NCBI GenBank assembly: GCA_003118195.1
Contig: BEXV01000353.1
Span: 201,314-265,313 of the forward strand
Direction of reading: 5' to 3'
Source of the DNA: Hemicentrotus pulcherrimus
Lineage: Eukaryota; Echinodermata; Echinoidea; Camarodonta; Strongylocentrotidae
Length of the DNA: 64,000 nucleotides
Under the pieces are notes generated by a model. The model made no database searches. It worked only from the letters and a program-made list of their open reading frames with translations, and had not been told where the DNA came from. The position numbers and the translations under genes are program-made. Shown in pieces: positions 51,266 through 62,081 of this stretch. Position 1 is the first letter of the stretch, and each line of letters begins with the position of its first letter.

Positions 51266-53050
51266 CTAAAGGAGGGAAAAGAGAAAGTAGAGAGACAGAG
51301 GGAGAAAATGAAACTGAGAATTAAAAAAAATACAGAAACACAATGCTATTTGACATAATTTAGCATAACAAAAACATCTTTGTTACATAGTTTTTATTAA
51401 CTTGCAGCAATTAGCTGTAAATAATACATTCCTAATAAGTGATTTATTCTCAATACAATCCATAAGCTGTACATTTTTAATCTCTTTAAAAAAAGAACGA
51501 CATTTATAGGTCATAATATCTTTCTATTACAAAAATGTTTCATAACAATATACTTTCTGCATGACATGACATACATCAATAATTTGATGCTGAACACTGT
51601 AGAAGTTCATCATTAAAGGTCAGTAAAGAATGTTCCCAATGTTAAATGAACTGTCATGCACATGGTTAAAATGTAACAGGATGGGTGCTTGTAGGCAGGT
51701 GTACAGTTATGGTGAGGCTGGAAAAACAGCTCTGTGATAAAACAATAGAGGTGAGTAAAAGTGGGTGAAAATAATAAAAGAAATAATAGTTGGAAAGGTG
51801 GTGAGAGATGAAAAAGAATGCAAATAAAGAGGGGGAGCAAAATGAAAAGGGGTTTCAATTGAAATAAAAGAAAATGAAACAGCAATCTTGATTTGATCCA
51901 TATAACCCTGCCATGACAACAAATCAGCAATAATGTTGTTTAGTCAATTACATAACACATTTGTGGTATTATACATGGGTGAAAGGGAAAAGATGTTTCA
52001 GATTTATGTCAGGGATGTCACTTTTATTTATGAAAAAAAGTATGAAGGAGAAATAATAACTTGGGTTCTTAATGTCTTAGACTTAAAATAGTCTTTGTAA
52101 TTCATAAATACTTTAGCCACCAATTAAAAAAAAAAAAAAAACTTCTTTCTCCTATCCACCAATTGACATTCTATCTGGTGTCATGAACTAACTATGTACA
52201 ATCAGCAATTTAGCAACATTGCATGTAAATTCAGAAGTTTGCAGTATTAACTAAATAGAGAAGGAAAGAATCTTACAGGAGTGCCAGGGATTATGTAAAC
52301 ATGTTACATGGGTCTACAGGTGTATTGGAATGGTGGAAGTGTATGGACTGTTGTTGGTTCCTAAGTCAATTTATAATGAAAACAGATAGTTATCATATAA
52401 CACAGTTTTGAAGAAAATGTTGCTGCTTCATCCTATATAAAACACACTTATTTCAAAAGCACAATGATCCATGGATGAAGGTGCTATATTCATTTAAAAC
52501 ATCTCTCTAGTTGTGATAAGTGTTGTCGAATGACAAATAAATCATTACCACTGAAATTACCACAATACTGTATATGTATAAAGGATAATTTAACTTACAT
52601 AAGTAAATATGTGCAGCATGCAACATCAAGCCCCCTTGCTCCTTTATCCAAAGTTTGCTTGCAATTTTCAGGATTCCTGCTCCTTTGAAACTCCTAGTAG
52701 AGTATGCTATATACCTCCAAGTAAAATGTTTTCTGGATCTTCATTGTGGAACTGATTAGGAGCCCAGCTCCTTCTGCATCAATGTATCCTCTATTTGTTC
52801 ATCTATAGGAGTGCTCCCTTAGAAACAATACGCAAAGTTTGTGTATATACAGATCATGCAAGGTGAAAGAGGCGCTACAATTCAAGGCCAAAGACGATTG
52901 CTGCAACTCGTTCAGGGCTTCAAAAAAATAATTAAGGCCATGCTTGCTGTCATCATCACACCACAGACAAGCAGAAACTCAAGATGACTGAAGAAACAAG
53001 CAATATGTACATGTTTGTGTTTTGAGGACTAGATGTAAGACCAGGACTAG
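51266..53050 (-). other. Intron between duplicated terminal exons / proximal 3' UTR
   Basis: No other exon recognised. An A15 run lies near 52126-52140. On the minus strand a candidate AATAAA for the proximal terminal exon lies at 52023-52028, about 1 kb below its stop. Similarity between the two terminal exons stops at the exon edges; the surrounding sequence is not duplicated. Confidence 0.5.
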
Positions 53051-53173
53051 CTAGGGCCAGCTGTCCCAGTTCCCTTCTTCTTCCATCTGTAAGAAGAGAC
53101 TGGTGAATAGGACTGTGAAGCCTACGTTGAGCACCAGGACGAGAACGGTTAGACCTTTGCTTGCAGCCCAGTT
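53051..53173 (-). CDS. Junctophilin-like protein, proximal alternative terminal exon (membrane anchor)
   Basis: On the minus strand, acceptor TGTTCCTTCACTACAG precedes 123 nt in phase 0: NWAASKGLTVLVLVL, NVGFTVLFTSLFLQMEEE, GNWDSWP and TAG (53053-53051). It encodes a single hydrophobic helix of about 20 residues close to the C-terminus, a tail-anchor layout. Within the 19-residue core shared with the distal exon the protein is identical, while 13 of 19 codons differ silently, so the copies are old and under purifying selection. Both join in phase 0 to the exon ending at 55031. In junctophilins this anchor sits in the ER/SR membrane while MORN repeats contact the plasma membrane. Confidence 0.75.
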   Translation of the reverse strand, partial: NWAASKGLTVLVLVLNVGFTVLFTSLFLQMEEEGNWDSWP

Positions 53174-55030
53174 CTGTAGTGAAGGAACAAGATGCAGAGT
53201 AAAGAGAAGAGCAAAGAAAAAATATATATCAGTTCTTTGTTATAACTAAACATGTCTGTAACTTTGGATACTTGATATATTTATAATGAAAATCCTTTAC
53301 TGGGGAGTTTCTCATTCTCAATCAGTCATCTAACAAATGCCAAATTGTATCATCTTCACACAGCTATAGGTACTGTTACTGAAGATACTTGAAACAACAA
53401 AGAATGAGACAAGTATAGAAATGAAAAAGTGACAAAACAAATTGCAATACACTGTCATTAGAAACAAGACAGGCCATTTTCATGGAAGTGAAATAATATA
53501 GAGGAAACATCTGAAAAGCAACAATGAAGTGAGAGGAAAAGCAGAACCAAGGATGAGAGGTTGGTATGTTAGAATAAAGAAAGTTACACGTTTCCATGGT
53601 GATACAGGACAAGGTGAAACTTTGAGGATAGGTCTTGACACTTGATCATTAGAAGACTCCAGACTGAAAAGGATAGATATGTGTGATCAAAGTCATACAC
53701 ACAAAGGGAAAAGACAGGACAGAGTCGAGGATAGGTAATAAGAAGTAAAATAATAGTAAAGGCCACAGAATACGGGGGCTTAAGAACAAATAAAAGAGAA
53801 TCTACAAAGAATGGTTATAGAGAAATCATCTAAATGACACCATGAAATCATAAAAAATTATACAGATGATGAAATAAAGGTTCAAGATAGGAATGAATAA
53901 ATACAAAACGAAAAATGAATACATAGAATGTTGCAACAAATATGTATGATACACACTGACAAATATAAGATAACAACATAAGAAAGGGTATTTATTAGTC
54001 TGTAAAACTTAATTTCAAAATATCATGTCAGTTGTATTTGGATGGCATTCTGTAACCCAACAAAATAATCAATATAACTGGAAGAACCTACATTGTAAAT
54101 CATACTCAGAGAAATGAAGTTAAAGCAGAAAATATCCAAACCTATCAATTCTTATTTTTCAATTGACCCAACTCAAACTCCTTATTTCATTGGCCAGTCT
54201 ATATTTCAGAAATTCAGCCATTACAATGACACAACATTTGTGTTTGCTGCCATCTGTTTGGCAGAAAAATATTAATTCATATATCCTTGTGTCAAAAAAA
54301 AAGTCAAGTTCTGGTAAAGGTGGAAATTTTTCAGATTTTCATTCTTTTCTCGGTCAGTTTGGAAGAGAGTCATAAATGTTCCCCTGAAAAGGATATACTC
54401 TTCAAATGCCCCCTTATTTAAATTATGACAAGAATAGCTGCAGGATTTGAACCAAACATTCATGCTTCAGGTACAATCCACTAACCCATTTCTGTGTGAA
54501 GTGCATGTACTTTTTATTTAAAATATATTCAATTTCTTATCAATTTAATGATTCAGAAACCAAACAGTATAGTCCTACACCTATTCCCATATGCTACATG
54601 ATATACTTTTATGTATTACATAATCAAGCTTTCCAAATTGCTTCTGGCCAGTTCTTTCACCAGAAACCAACTTTATCTGTAGAATATGATATATGTACAA
54701 AAATGTATGGTGAGATCATATCTAAAATTGCTTCACAATGATAATGCCATCTTGCAGAAATGCAGCCTTTTAATTAAAAAAGAATCATGCATATAATTCA
54801 TTCAATAATATAAACGTTCAGATCATTCTATACAGCTAAATAGAAGTGAGAGTCAGATAGCAAATGGATTTAAGAAATTCTGCTGCAATGGACCACTTCT
54901 TAAAAACTCAAACTCGTTTATTGCTCTGATTGCAGGAACATGAACATGAATTTAATAGCAATGCCAACTTTACCAGAACAAAGGACATAGTATAACAGTT
55001 CTATGAGAAAGAAAAATATTATACAATTAC
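53174..55030 (-). other. Intron of the junctophilin-like gene
   Basis: It runs from donor GTAATTGT (55030) to the acceptor at 53174. AT-rich, with no recognised element or exon. Confidence 0.55.
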
Positions 55031-56040
55031 CATTTTTGCAGAATGTACAACTAGAGCTCCCTCTCCATCTAGCTCTGGATCTCTGACATCATCTTCCTCT
55101 CCCTCTGGTTTAGGTTGGTACTTGATACCACACGTAGCTGGGAACCTCCCCTGGAAGGTCCTGTAATGACCAGGAGGAGCAGCATCTACCTTGGTAGCTA
55201 GTTCAGTGATCTTAATCTTCTTCTTCTGCTTCAACTGCTGCTGCTTTAGTTTCTCTTGATCCTCCTCTTCAACCATGTGGTCATGGAGGTATGGATCCTC
55301 GTCTTCCTTGTCATACTTGTTGTCATACTTGTTATATGGTGTATCCTCATCGTAGTAGTCGTCTCTGTAGTCGTTGTAGTGATCATAGCGGTCGTGGTGG
55401 TCACCATGACTACTGTGATAAGCATCATCCAAGCCCTCTTGTCTGGTGAGTTGTCTTCTTGGTGGTGCTTTCCTGTGATTGGACCTGATGGCTTCCCGTC
55501 TCAGTCGATCAGAATCTGACGTGGTGCTGATCCCTGAATCCGGAGTGAGATCTGTCAAGGACCTGTCACTGTAGTGCCTGTTCCTGTCCATGTGGTACTC
55601 TCTACCATCAGGTCCGTACCTCTCATCCATGCTATGGTACTCTCTCTGATGATACTCCCTCATACTGAGCATCCTTCTGTCCATTTGAGGACTGGAGTCT
55701 GAAGGGTTGCTCTGTTGAGAGTTGCCCATCCTATCCAGGGTTCCTCGATGCCTCCTAGGAACTGGACTACCATCACAGAGGTTCCCTGTAGACCTAGCCT
55801 CTCTCATTTGACTGTCGTTCTGTGGACTGGCCCCACGACCATCCCATTCATTGGACAGTCCACTTGGAATGGAACGGTCGCTGGATTGAGATGAGGGATG
55901 GGAACCCTCACCACGTTCTGACCGGCTTCCAGATCGAGACTTGACGATCGTGCCTCTCATCCGATTCTTACGATCAAAGCCACCTAAGTGACGACCAAAG
56001 AAGCTCTTTTTCCTGTCCAGCTTGATGTCACCACCTTCCC
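55031..56040 (-). CDS. Junctophilin-like protein, large internal exon (charged linker)
   Basis: Acceptor TTTTTTTCAACAG and donor ATG|GTAATT bound 1010 nt, phase 1 in and phase 0 out (337 codons with the split one). The product is largely disordered: a basic segment LDRKKSFFGRHLGGFDRKN, then Ser/Arg/Gly-rich sequence, DLTPDSGISTTSDSD, a His/Tyr/Asp-rich stretch, acidic YDKEDEDPYLHD, a Gln/Lys run KLKQQQLKQKKK, and a more ordered end with ATKVDAAPPGHYRTFQGRF and ALVVHSAKM. Junctophilins have such a divergent linker before the anchor, but this linker shows no sequence block I can match to the family. If the following intron is retained, translation adds only VIV and stops, giving an anchor-less form. 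The frame remains open upstream of the acceptor as far as 56158, but that part reads as intron. Confidence 0.75.
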
Positions 56041-57639
56041 CTGTTGAAAAAAAGCAAAAAAGAGTATTTAAATGTCTTGCAGTTTTTCTGGATTTGGTAG
56101 AACCAATGTTTCCTGGGATGCTAAATGTATAGACATACAGCGATTTCATATTTTTCATCTATTTCAATTTAAATAAATCAATGGTTTCAAGGATGTAATG
56201 GCAACTAATTCAATCATCTTGTATCCATTTGTAACTTAGCAGAATTATTATATTGACGTGAAATGATAATGGAACTTTTTTTCTAATGTAAAATTCAAGT
56301 TTTATTCAACTTCACAAAACTTGTTTTTGAATACATCTTATCATATCATATTTTTTGAGATGTAAAATTATTTTTTACATAATTTACAGAATGTGTTGAA
56401 GGTATATGTAAAAGTGCTTTATCTTTTTCAAGAGTTTAAGACAATCCTGCAATCATCAATTTTTATGCTTTAAAATATGCTGACAGAAAGAAAAAAAAAA
56501 TTTCTAGCGAGAACTTTTATCATTCCGTGTAAAATAATCAAAGACCTATATTTTACGCCTGTATACTTCCTAATCACATGCAATAATCTAGAATGGATAT
56601 ACTCTCACACCAGCAATGCTAATTCATGTGCAGTTAACTTAGGATAGGCTGGTGCAATGTACAAGTAAATGTCACCATGCCTGCTAGATTTAGTGATGAC
56701 CTTGTATAAGTGGGCCAGGATTTGACAGTAGCATGTGACATTTGGTTTCGTCAACGCTGACCTCAATCATGGGTGGAGAAAAGAATCTTACATTAAGCAC
56801 CTTCTTACCACACTCCCCGGCCCGCATACCACTGATAATCCATGTGATATTTATGGATATGAACTGACAGGGTTAACACTCTGCCTGCAGAAATCCAGAT
56901 ATGCCATTGATATTACTCATGATATTCATGATTAGTACTGACAGTGTTATACCGATCCCTGGAACAGTGCCATACCAGAGATCAAAGGAGAATAAGTAAA
57001 TGAATTAAGAGAATACATATGATGTAGCATAAATGTACTCAATGTCATAAAATGTTATCATCTATGGCATGCATAAAGAACTTTATATCTTTATCAGAGC
57101 AAAGTGATAGTATACATCTTAAAATACCAGTAAACATAAACAGAAGAGAAAGCAATCTCAACTTGCCTACAAAGCCACATTAATACTACTAAGTTTCTAT
57201 TTCAAGTCACAGAGAAAAGTAACACTCAGAATCCTCTTTAAATCTGTTTGTTGACATTTGCTAGCTGAAGAAATGTTAACAAATATATAGGTTATAGGAT
57301 ATAAGTAAAAGTAGCATATGTACCAAAAATAGTCATTTGGAAGGAAAACCTATAGTAAAAGAAGGCCTACACATATTACGGATAGAATCTGAAGTAGTAA
57401 ATAACAGTGAGTGCAGAAGAAAGGAAAGTATTTTTTATGTACACTTATAGTAACAGCAACATAGAAAACAATGTAGAACAGAAACTAGCCAAGATAGTTA
57501 AGTCAGTCCCACTTGTAGTCCTGTGGTTTTGGTTTTGGACTCGTTCGCACACGAGGCAGTTCAACAATTCATTTATATCCCTTTGGTAAAGGGAAACCTT
57601 CCTTTGTTCTACTCAGTGTTGTGGTTGTCTGCCCTCCCG

Positions 57640-58065
57640 AAGGCCCTTTTTTGTTGGTGTCTGTGTACATTTACATCCCACTGGCAACAGTGGTATGTAA
57701 GTGATATATAAATAACATTTGAATGATATGTAAATTCTTTATCATAGACTTGATGGAAGTGATGGGATGACCTGGTAGCAGCAGTGGGGTGTAAACCACA
57801 GGTAAACAATATGTAAATTGTCCTTCATTCACCTGATGACAGCAGTGGTAGGTGAGTGATATATAAATAACATTTGAATGATATGTAAATTCTTTATCAT
57901 AGACTTGGTGAAAGTGATGGAATGTAAATGACAGCTAAACAATATGTAAATTCTCCTTCATTCACCTGGTGGCCGCCATGGGATGAAAATGACAGGTAAA
58001 CAATCAAAATTATCCATCATTCACCTGGTGGCAGCAGTGGGATATAAACGTAAATGTAGAATTAT
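57640..58065. repeat. Compound tandem repeat (about 62-67-bp units, 155-bp higher order)
   Basis: Units share (C/A)AGTGG(G/T)ATGTAA, AATATGTAAATT and TTCATTCACCTGGTGGC. A longer segment, GTGATATATAAATAACATTTG through TCATAGACTTG, recurs with a 155-base offset (57725 and 57880), so unit types alternate. The last units degrade near 58060. Confidence 0.7.
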
Positions 58066-58736
58066 CCTTCTTTAATGCTTTTATAATATACAAGCAACAA
58101 CATACAAGTACAATTGCACCTTCTACATGCCAAGAAGCAGTGTGGTAGGATATAAAACCAAAAATGTTCTACCTATACTGCATATCTCATCTTATATAGG
58201 ATGGGAGCATTTTGTGAGCTAGTTTACAGCCTCGTATGTGAACAAACCATTAGAAAGACAAAGTCTGCTGGGTGAACCCATATTCAGGGGACAAAAGCAA
58301 TTTTACTGTCTAATCATAGAAAAGAAATGACACATATGTTTATTGCAAGATAAGTTGATGTCGCTTATCAGATGAAGATGTGGACTTGTTAATGTACAAT
58401 GGTGTTTTATGTGATCACTATTACATGAAGCTGTTAAACTTTCATCAAAATATTCTATAAATTGAAAGAACATTTACACTCTGGCAGTAGGACACTATTA
58501 AACTAATAAGAGGTCATTCACTCATCATCAATGAAATAAGATATGGAACATCTAAAAAAGATGTAGACTTATTGAAGTACAAAAATCTTCAGGAAAAAAA
58601 ATGTTTTCTTCCCATCAGACCTATACAGGTTATTGTGTAATAATAGAATTTTATATTATTTTTCAAAGGTTTTAAGAGAATGCTATCTTTGATGAGGTCG
58701 AAAAGTATATGACTGAAAAAAACATCAAATAATTAC

Positions 58737-58958
58737 AAAGCTTCTTCTTCTTCTTCTTCTTTTGACGTTGGAGACCATGGAATGGCACAACTCTCTGTAC
58801 AAAATTCTATGAAGTAATTTATTCTCCCCGAGATCAATCCCACTCCTTAAGCTACTCATCCACAGAATCCTCCTTCTACCCCTGCTCCTCTTCCCCTCTA
58901 TTCTTCCAGTCAGTGCAAGATTTTCAAAACCATTCTTTTGAATAACATGACCCAAGAA
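58737..58958 (-). mobile_element. RTE-like LINE 3' fragment
   Basis: On the minus strand the frame reads MGHVIQKNGFENLALTGRIE, GKRSRGRRRILW and ELCHSMVSNV. This is the conserved C-terminal end of RTE-type endonuclease/reverse-transcriptase proteins (GHV.R...LE...LTGKIEGKRSRGR). The fragment ends in an (AAG)n tail (plus-strand CTT run 58741-58761), as expected for the 3' end. The rest of the element is absent, so it is 5'-truncated. Confidence 0.8.
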
Positions 58959-58970
58959 CAGTGGTACCTA

Positions 58971-59239
58971 TACCGTGTGAGTCAGAAAAAAAGTTTACAC
59001 CTAGAAAATTGCTAATTATTTTATAACTTATCTATGAACAGTAAAATATTATACATATTATGAAAGAGTGTTTTTACCCCAAATCATTCGGTATCATTTT
59101 TGTGTGGTATATTTTCACATTTAAGAGAAAGGGGGCATTGTTAGCGAGAGTGCAAAAATCGACTTGGGCCAAAGTAATGCTTACAGCATGCATTATGTTG
59201 GGATTAGCGGAGTGAGAGAATGAATTGACTCACACTGTA
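58971..59239. mobile_element. 269-bp mariner-type MITE with TA duplication
   Basis: The ends are TACCGTGTGAGTCA at the left and, inverted, TACAGTGTGAGTCA at the right, with one mismatch in 14. TA flanks both sides (58969-58970 and 59240-59241). There is no transposase frame inside. It abuts the RTE-like fragment almost directly. Confidence 0.75.
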
Positions 59240-61127
59240 TATCCAAATTATGACAGTGGGAGGAGAAAGTAAATATACACATTTTTTGTCAGTCTTTGGT
59301 TATTTTATGAACTGGAATATATTTTGGCATAAGATTGACAACTGATGGTAAATGTGCACAGCCTGTACATTACAACAAATGTAAGTCATGTCTTTATTCA
59401 TTAGTACGAAGAATATTTTGAGATGCGTTTTCATAAAAACATGATCTTTACAAGCTTATTTACCTCTTTATGGGATAATAAAATATAATTGTATAATTTA
59501 CATACATTTCCAACTGTAACTTGTAGTTAACCTAAATAATGAATGAAAAGTCATGGATAATAAATCTTTTCCTGCATTGTAAAGGTCAGTCTAGAGGCAT
59601 ATCCGAGTTCAGAAATGCCCGAAAGACGCCCTGATAAGTGAAGGCTAGCATGGCAAGTTAATGCAATTATAGACTGGAGTTTGTTTTTGTAGGAAGATTA
59701 CATGGGAGACATGTGTTGGCTGATGGCAGACATGTGTGGTAATAAACACTAGAGGGAGTCTTTGTAATGAAAACATTTAGGTTCATGAGACTGATAAGGG
59801 TACCCCATCTCTCATTCACATATGGCAAACAATCCAAATATTACCATGCCATAATGTCACTGAGTACGTACATTTATCTATGGTCGATCACAATATTTAA
59901 ACAAATTATAACAAAGGAATATGAGTTGATTTTTTAAACAATGCCTGGGTATAACAAGTATCCAAAATTATCCAAGACATAAATATTTTACTCCTACAAT
60001 ATATTTGTCTAAAAAGCTGTTCTAGCTTGAACTTGTCTCTATATTCTGTTTTAATTGGCAAACATGAGCATGAGTGATGATCTGAGACATAAGTAATAAA
60101 TTCCTATGAAAATTTAATTTCAATTCAATTTGTTTGGTGAGAAAATCTGGAGGTAAAGGTGGTACACCTTTTCCTTTAATGGCCTTTAACAGTTATTCTG
60201 TTTAATTTTGTGAAAGCAAATCGAACATTATAAGTGAATTATAGGTTCAGAAATGTTTTACCTTTGAGATATTCATTACTGTATCAACAACACAACATCT
60301 ATTGTCTGCTTAAAATAAAGACCAATATAAAATCCCATGGAGGTGAACCCAAGCAAGAATTTAAGCAATTCTGTTGCTCTCTCACAGCTCTCTTCAGCTT
60401 TTAATCACACAACTTCGAAATCCTTACTACCATCAACATTACCACTCAATATGATAGATGAAATCTCAAGTACTATCACTGGTAGAAAGAACAGGAAAAA
60501 ATATGACCAAAATGGATGTACTGTCCATTGGCAATTGACATGTACCTCTTATAACATAATGTATCTGTAGTGCATAATAATAATTGGTTGCCATGGTAAC
60601 TACTCTGATCTCTCTCCCCTTCTTCCTGCGGACTCATTTGTGTTCTCTTGCCTAGAATAATGAGGGCAATGACATGGCCCAGGTGCTTGTTCTAAATGCT
60701 AGGAGTGATGGGAATAAATCTAATCTCAACTCAAATGGCATATATGGAAATGTCAGAGAGTAAGCAGGGCAGACTAGCTTAGAGTTATTTGATTCGCATT
60801 GAGCTCACTTAAATGCAGCAACATGCATATAGATGTTCTAAGGAGGAGGGATTTTATACAAATTTAACATCTAACATTTTCAAATAAAACATGAAATTAC
60901 TTGATTTCGGCATAATTTTTTCCCTAAAATTGGACAATTTCAAGCAAAACAAAACCTGCATTTAATTACAATAGTATGTTTGACATATAAACCCTTTGTT
61001 TTTTTTACAGTATTATTAAACACATCAAGACAAAAATCAATGTTTTATCTACCAATGTCCATGTCAGACACTATGCTGCTGTCATGCATGAAACAGTACC
61101 CCAAATCTTAGTTTAATGGTAACTTCA

Positions 61128-61439
61128 GGGGGGTGTTTCACAAAGATCCTAAGTAGAACATAACTCTAAGTGTGACTTAAAAAATTATGGAAAGCTGTAG
61201 CATCTTTGAAAATATTCTGTAAAAGTTATTTTAAAAGGCATAAAATGTTGATTCAAATCATTCATATTTTCTATTATCATGGGAGATTTCCTGTTCTTGC
61301 TGTGGAATTTATGATAAGTCTAAAATACTTGTTTTTCCACTTTTGAATATATTTGAATTAAGGCTACAAATGGCTCTCCATAACTTTTAAGTCACACTTA
61401 GAGTTAAGTTCAACTTAGGATCTTTGTGAAACACCCCCC
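61128..61439. mobile_element. 312-bp foldback MITE (GGGGGGTGTTTCACAAAGATC ends)
   Basis: Perfect terminal inversion over GGGGGGTGTTTCACAAAG plus ATCCTAAGT continues with few mismatches through AACTCTAAGTGTGACTTAAAA for about 60-70 bases on each arm. The unique centre is about 170 bases. No clear target-site duplication was found. I recall this terminus as frequent in sea-urchin sequence. No internal coding frame. Confidence 0.8.
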
Positions 61440-61579
61440 AGGAGTTAGGAATGACAGACTAAAGGTGAAGAAGGAAGAAACTGAAGTAGGAGAGAAAGAT
61501 GCATTCATTAAGGATAAAAAAGAAAGGAGATTAAGATTACTACCGGTATATAAAAATACATAACAGATAAAAGAAATGA

Positions 61580-61592
61580 AATAGAGAGAGCA

Positions 61593-61627
<35 letters not shown>

Positions 61628-61690
61628 GGGAGAGAGATGGAGAGAAAGATGGAGAGAGGGAGAGAGAGAGAGAGATTGAGATTGAAAGAG
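61580..61690. repeat. (GA)n microsatellite
   Basis: AGAGAG tract with GGGAGAGAGA and ATGGAGAGAAAG interruptions; frames on the minus strand across it are Ser/Leu-repeat artefacts. Confidence 0.9.
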
Positions 61691-61782
61691 AATGAAAAGG
61701 CAGGAGCTAGAAACTTGCATGAATATTGCAGAATTACAGTTTGTGTATGTTATTGGCAAACCTAACATCATCTCATCTCTTG

Positions 61783-61841
61783 GAGCCAGAAGGGTGTTAA
61801 CTCTGTGTAAAATATAAATGTGAGTTAACCCCTTCTGGTTC
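61783..61841 (-). repeat. Short foldback hairpin (GAGCCAGAAGGG family)
   Basis: GAGCCAGAAGGGTGTTAACT (61783-61802) pairs with GAGTTAACCCCTTCTGGTTC (61822-61841), about 19 base pairs with one bulge and a G-T, around an 18-base loop. It shares its arm sequence with the hairpin at 49742-49791 and lies 130 bases from the exon at 61971. Confidence 0.65.
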
Positions 61842-61970
61842 AAAGAAGATATCCTGTGAGGAAGTTTGCTTCAAAGCCAAGTACAGATTCTAGGATGTTA
61901 ATAGGCATGTATGATAGTGCAGGAGCTGGGTTGTATTTAGGATTGAAGATAGAGGGGGTGGACGACCTAC

Positions 61971-62081
61971 CTCCACGACCCCCTCCTCCAACATCATCTT
62001 CTCCACTAACACCAACACCAATACCACCACCAGGCACCTGTATCCTGACACCCATCTTCCTGGTAGCCATTCCGTCTGATG
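61971..62081 (-). CDS. Junctophilin-like protein, 111-nt symmetric exon (possible cassette)
   Basis: On the minus strand, acceptor TATATCTTCTAG and donor G|GTAGGT bound 111 nt, phase 1 at both ends. The product SDGMATRKMGVRIQVPG, then Gly-rich GGIGVGVSGEDDV and GGGGRG, joins the next exon at a glycine codon to give RG-G-EGGDIKLDRKK without breaking frame. A symmetric exon of 37 codons can be skipped without frameshift. No domain is recognised; the Gly-rich part would be flexible. Assignment to this gene rests on strand, splice sites and phase match, so it is less certain than the exons downstream. Confidence 0.55.

Larger units (their letters stand above)
56041..61970 (-). other. Intron of the junctophilin-like gene with several repeats
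   Basis: A 5.9-kb intron from donor GTAGGT (61970) to acceptor CAACAG (56041). It contains a minus-strand LINE tail, two MITEs, a tandem-repeat block, a GA microsatellite and a foldback hairpin, listed separately. No additional exon was recognised. Confidence 0.55.
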
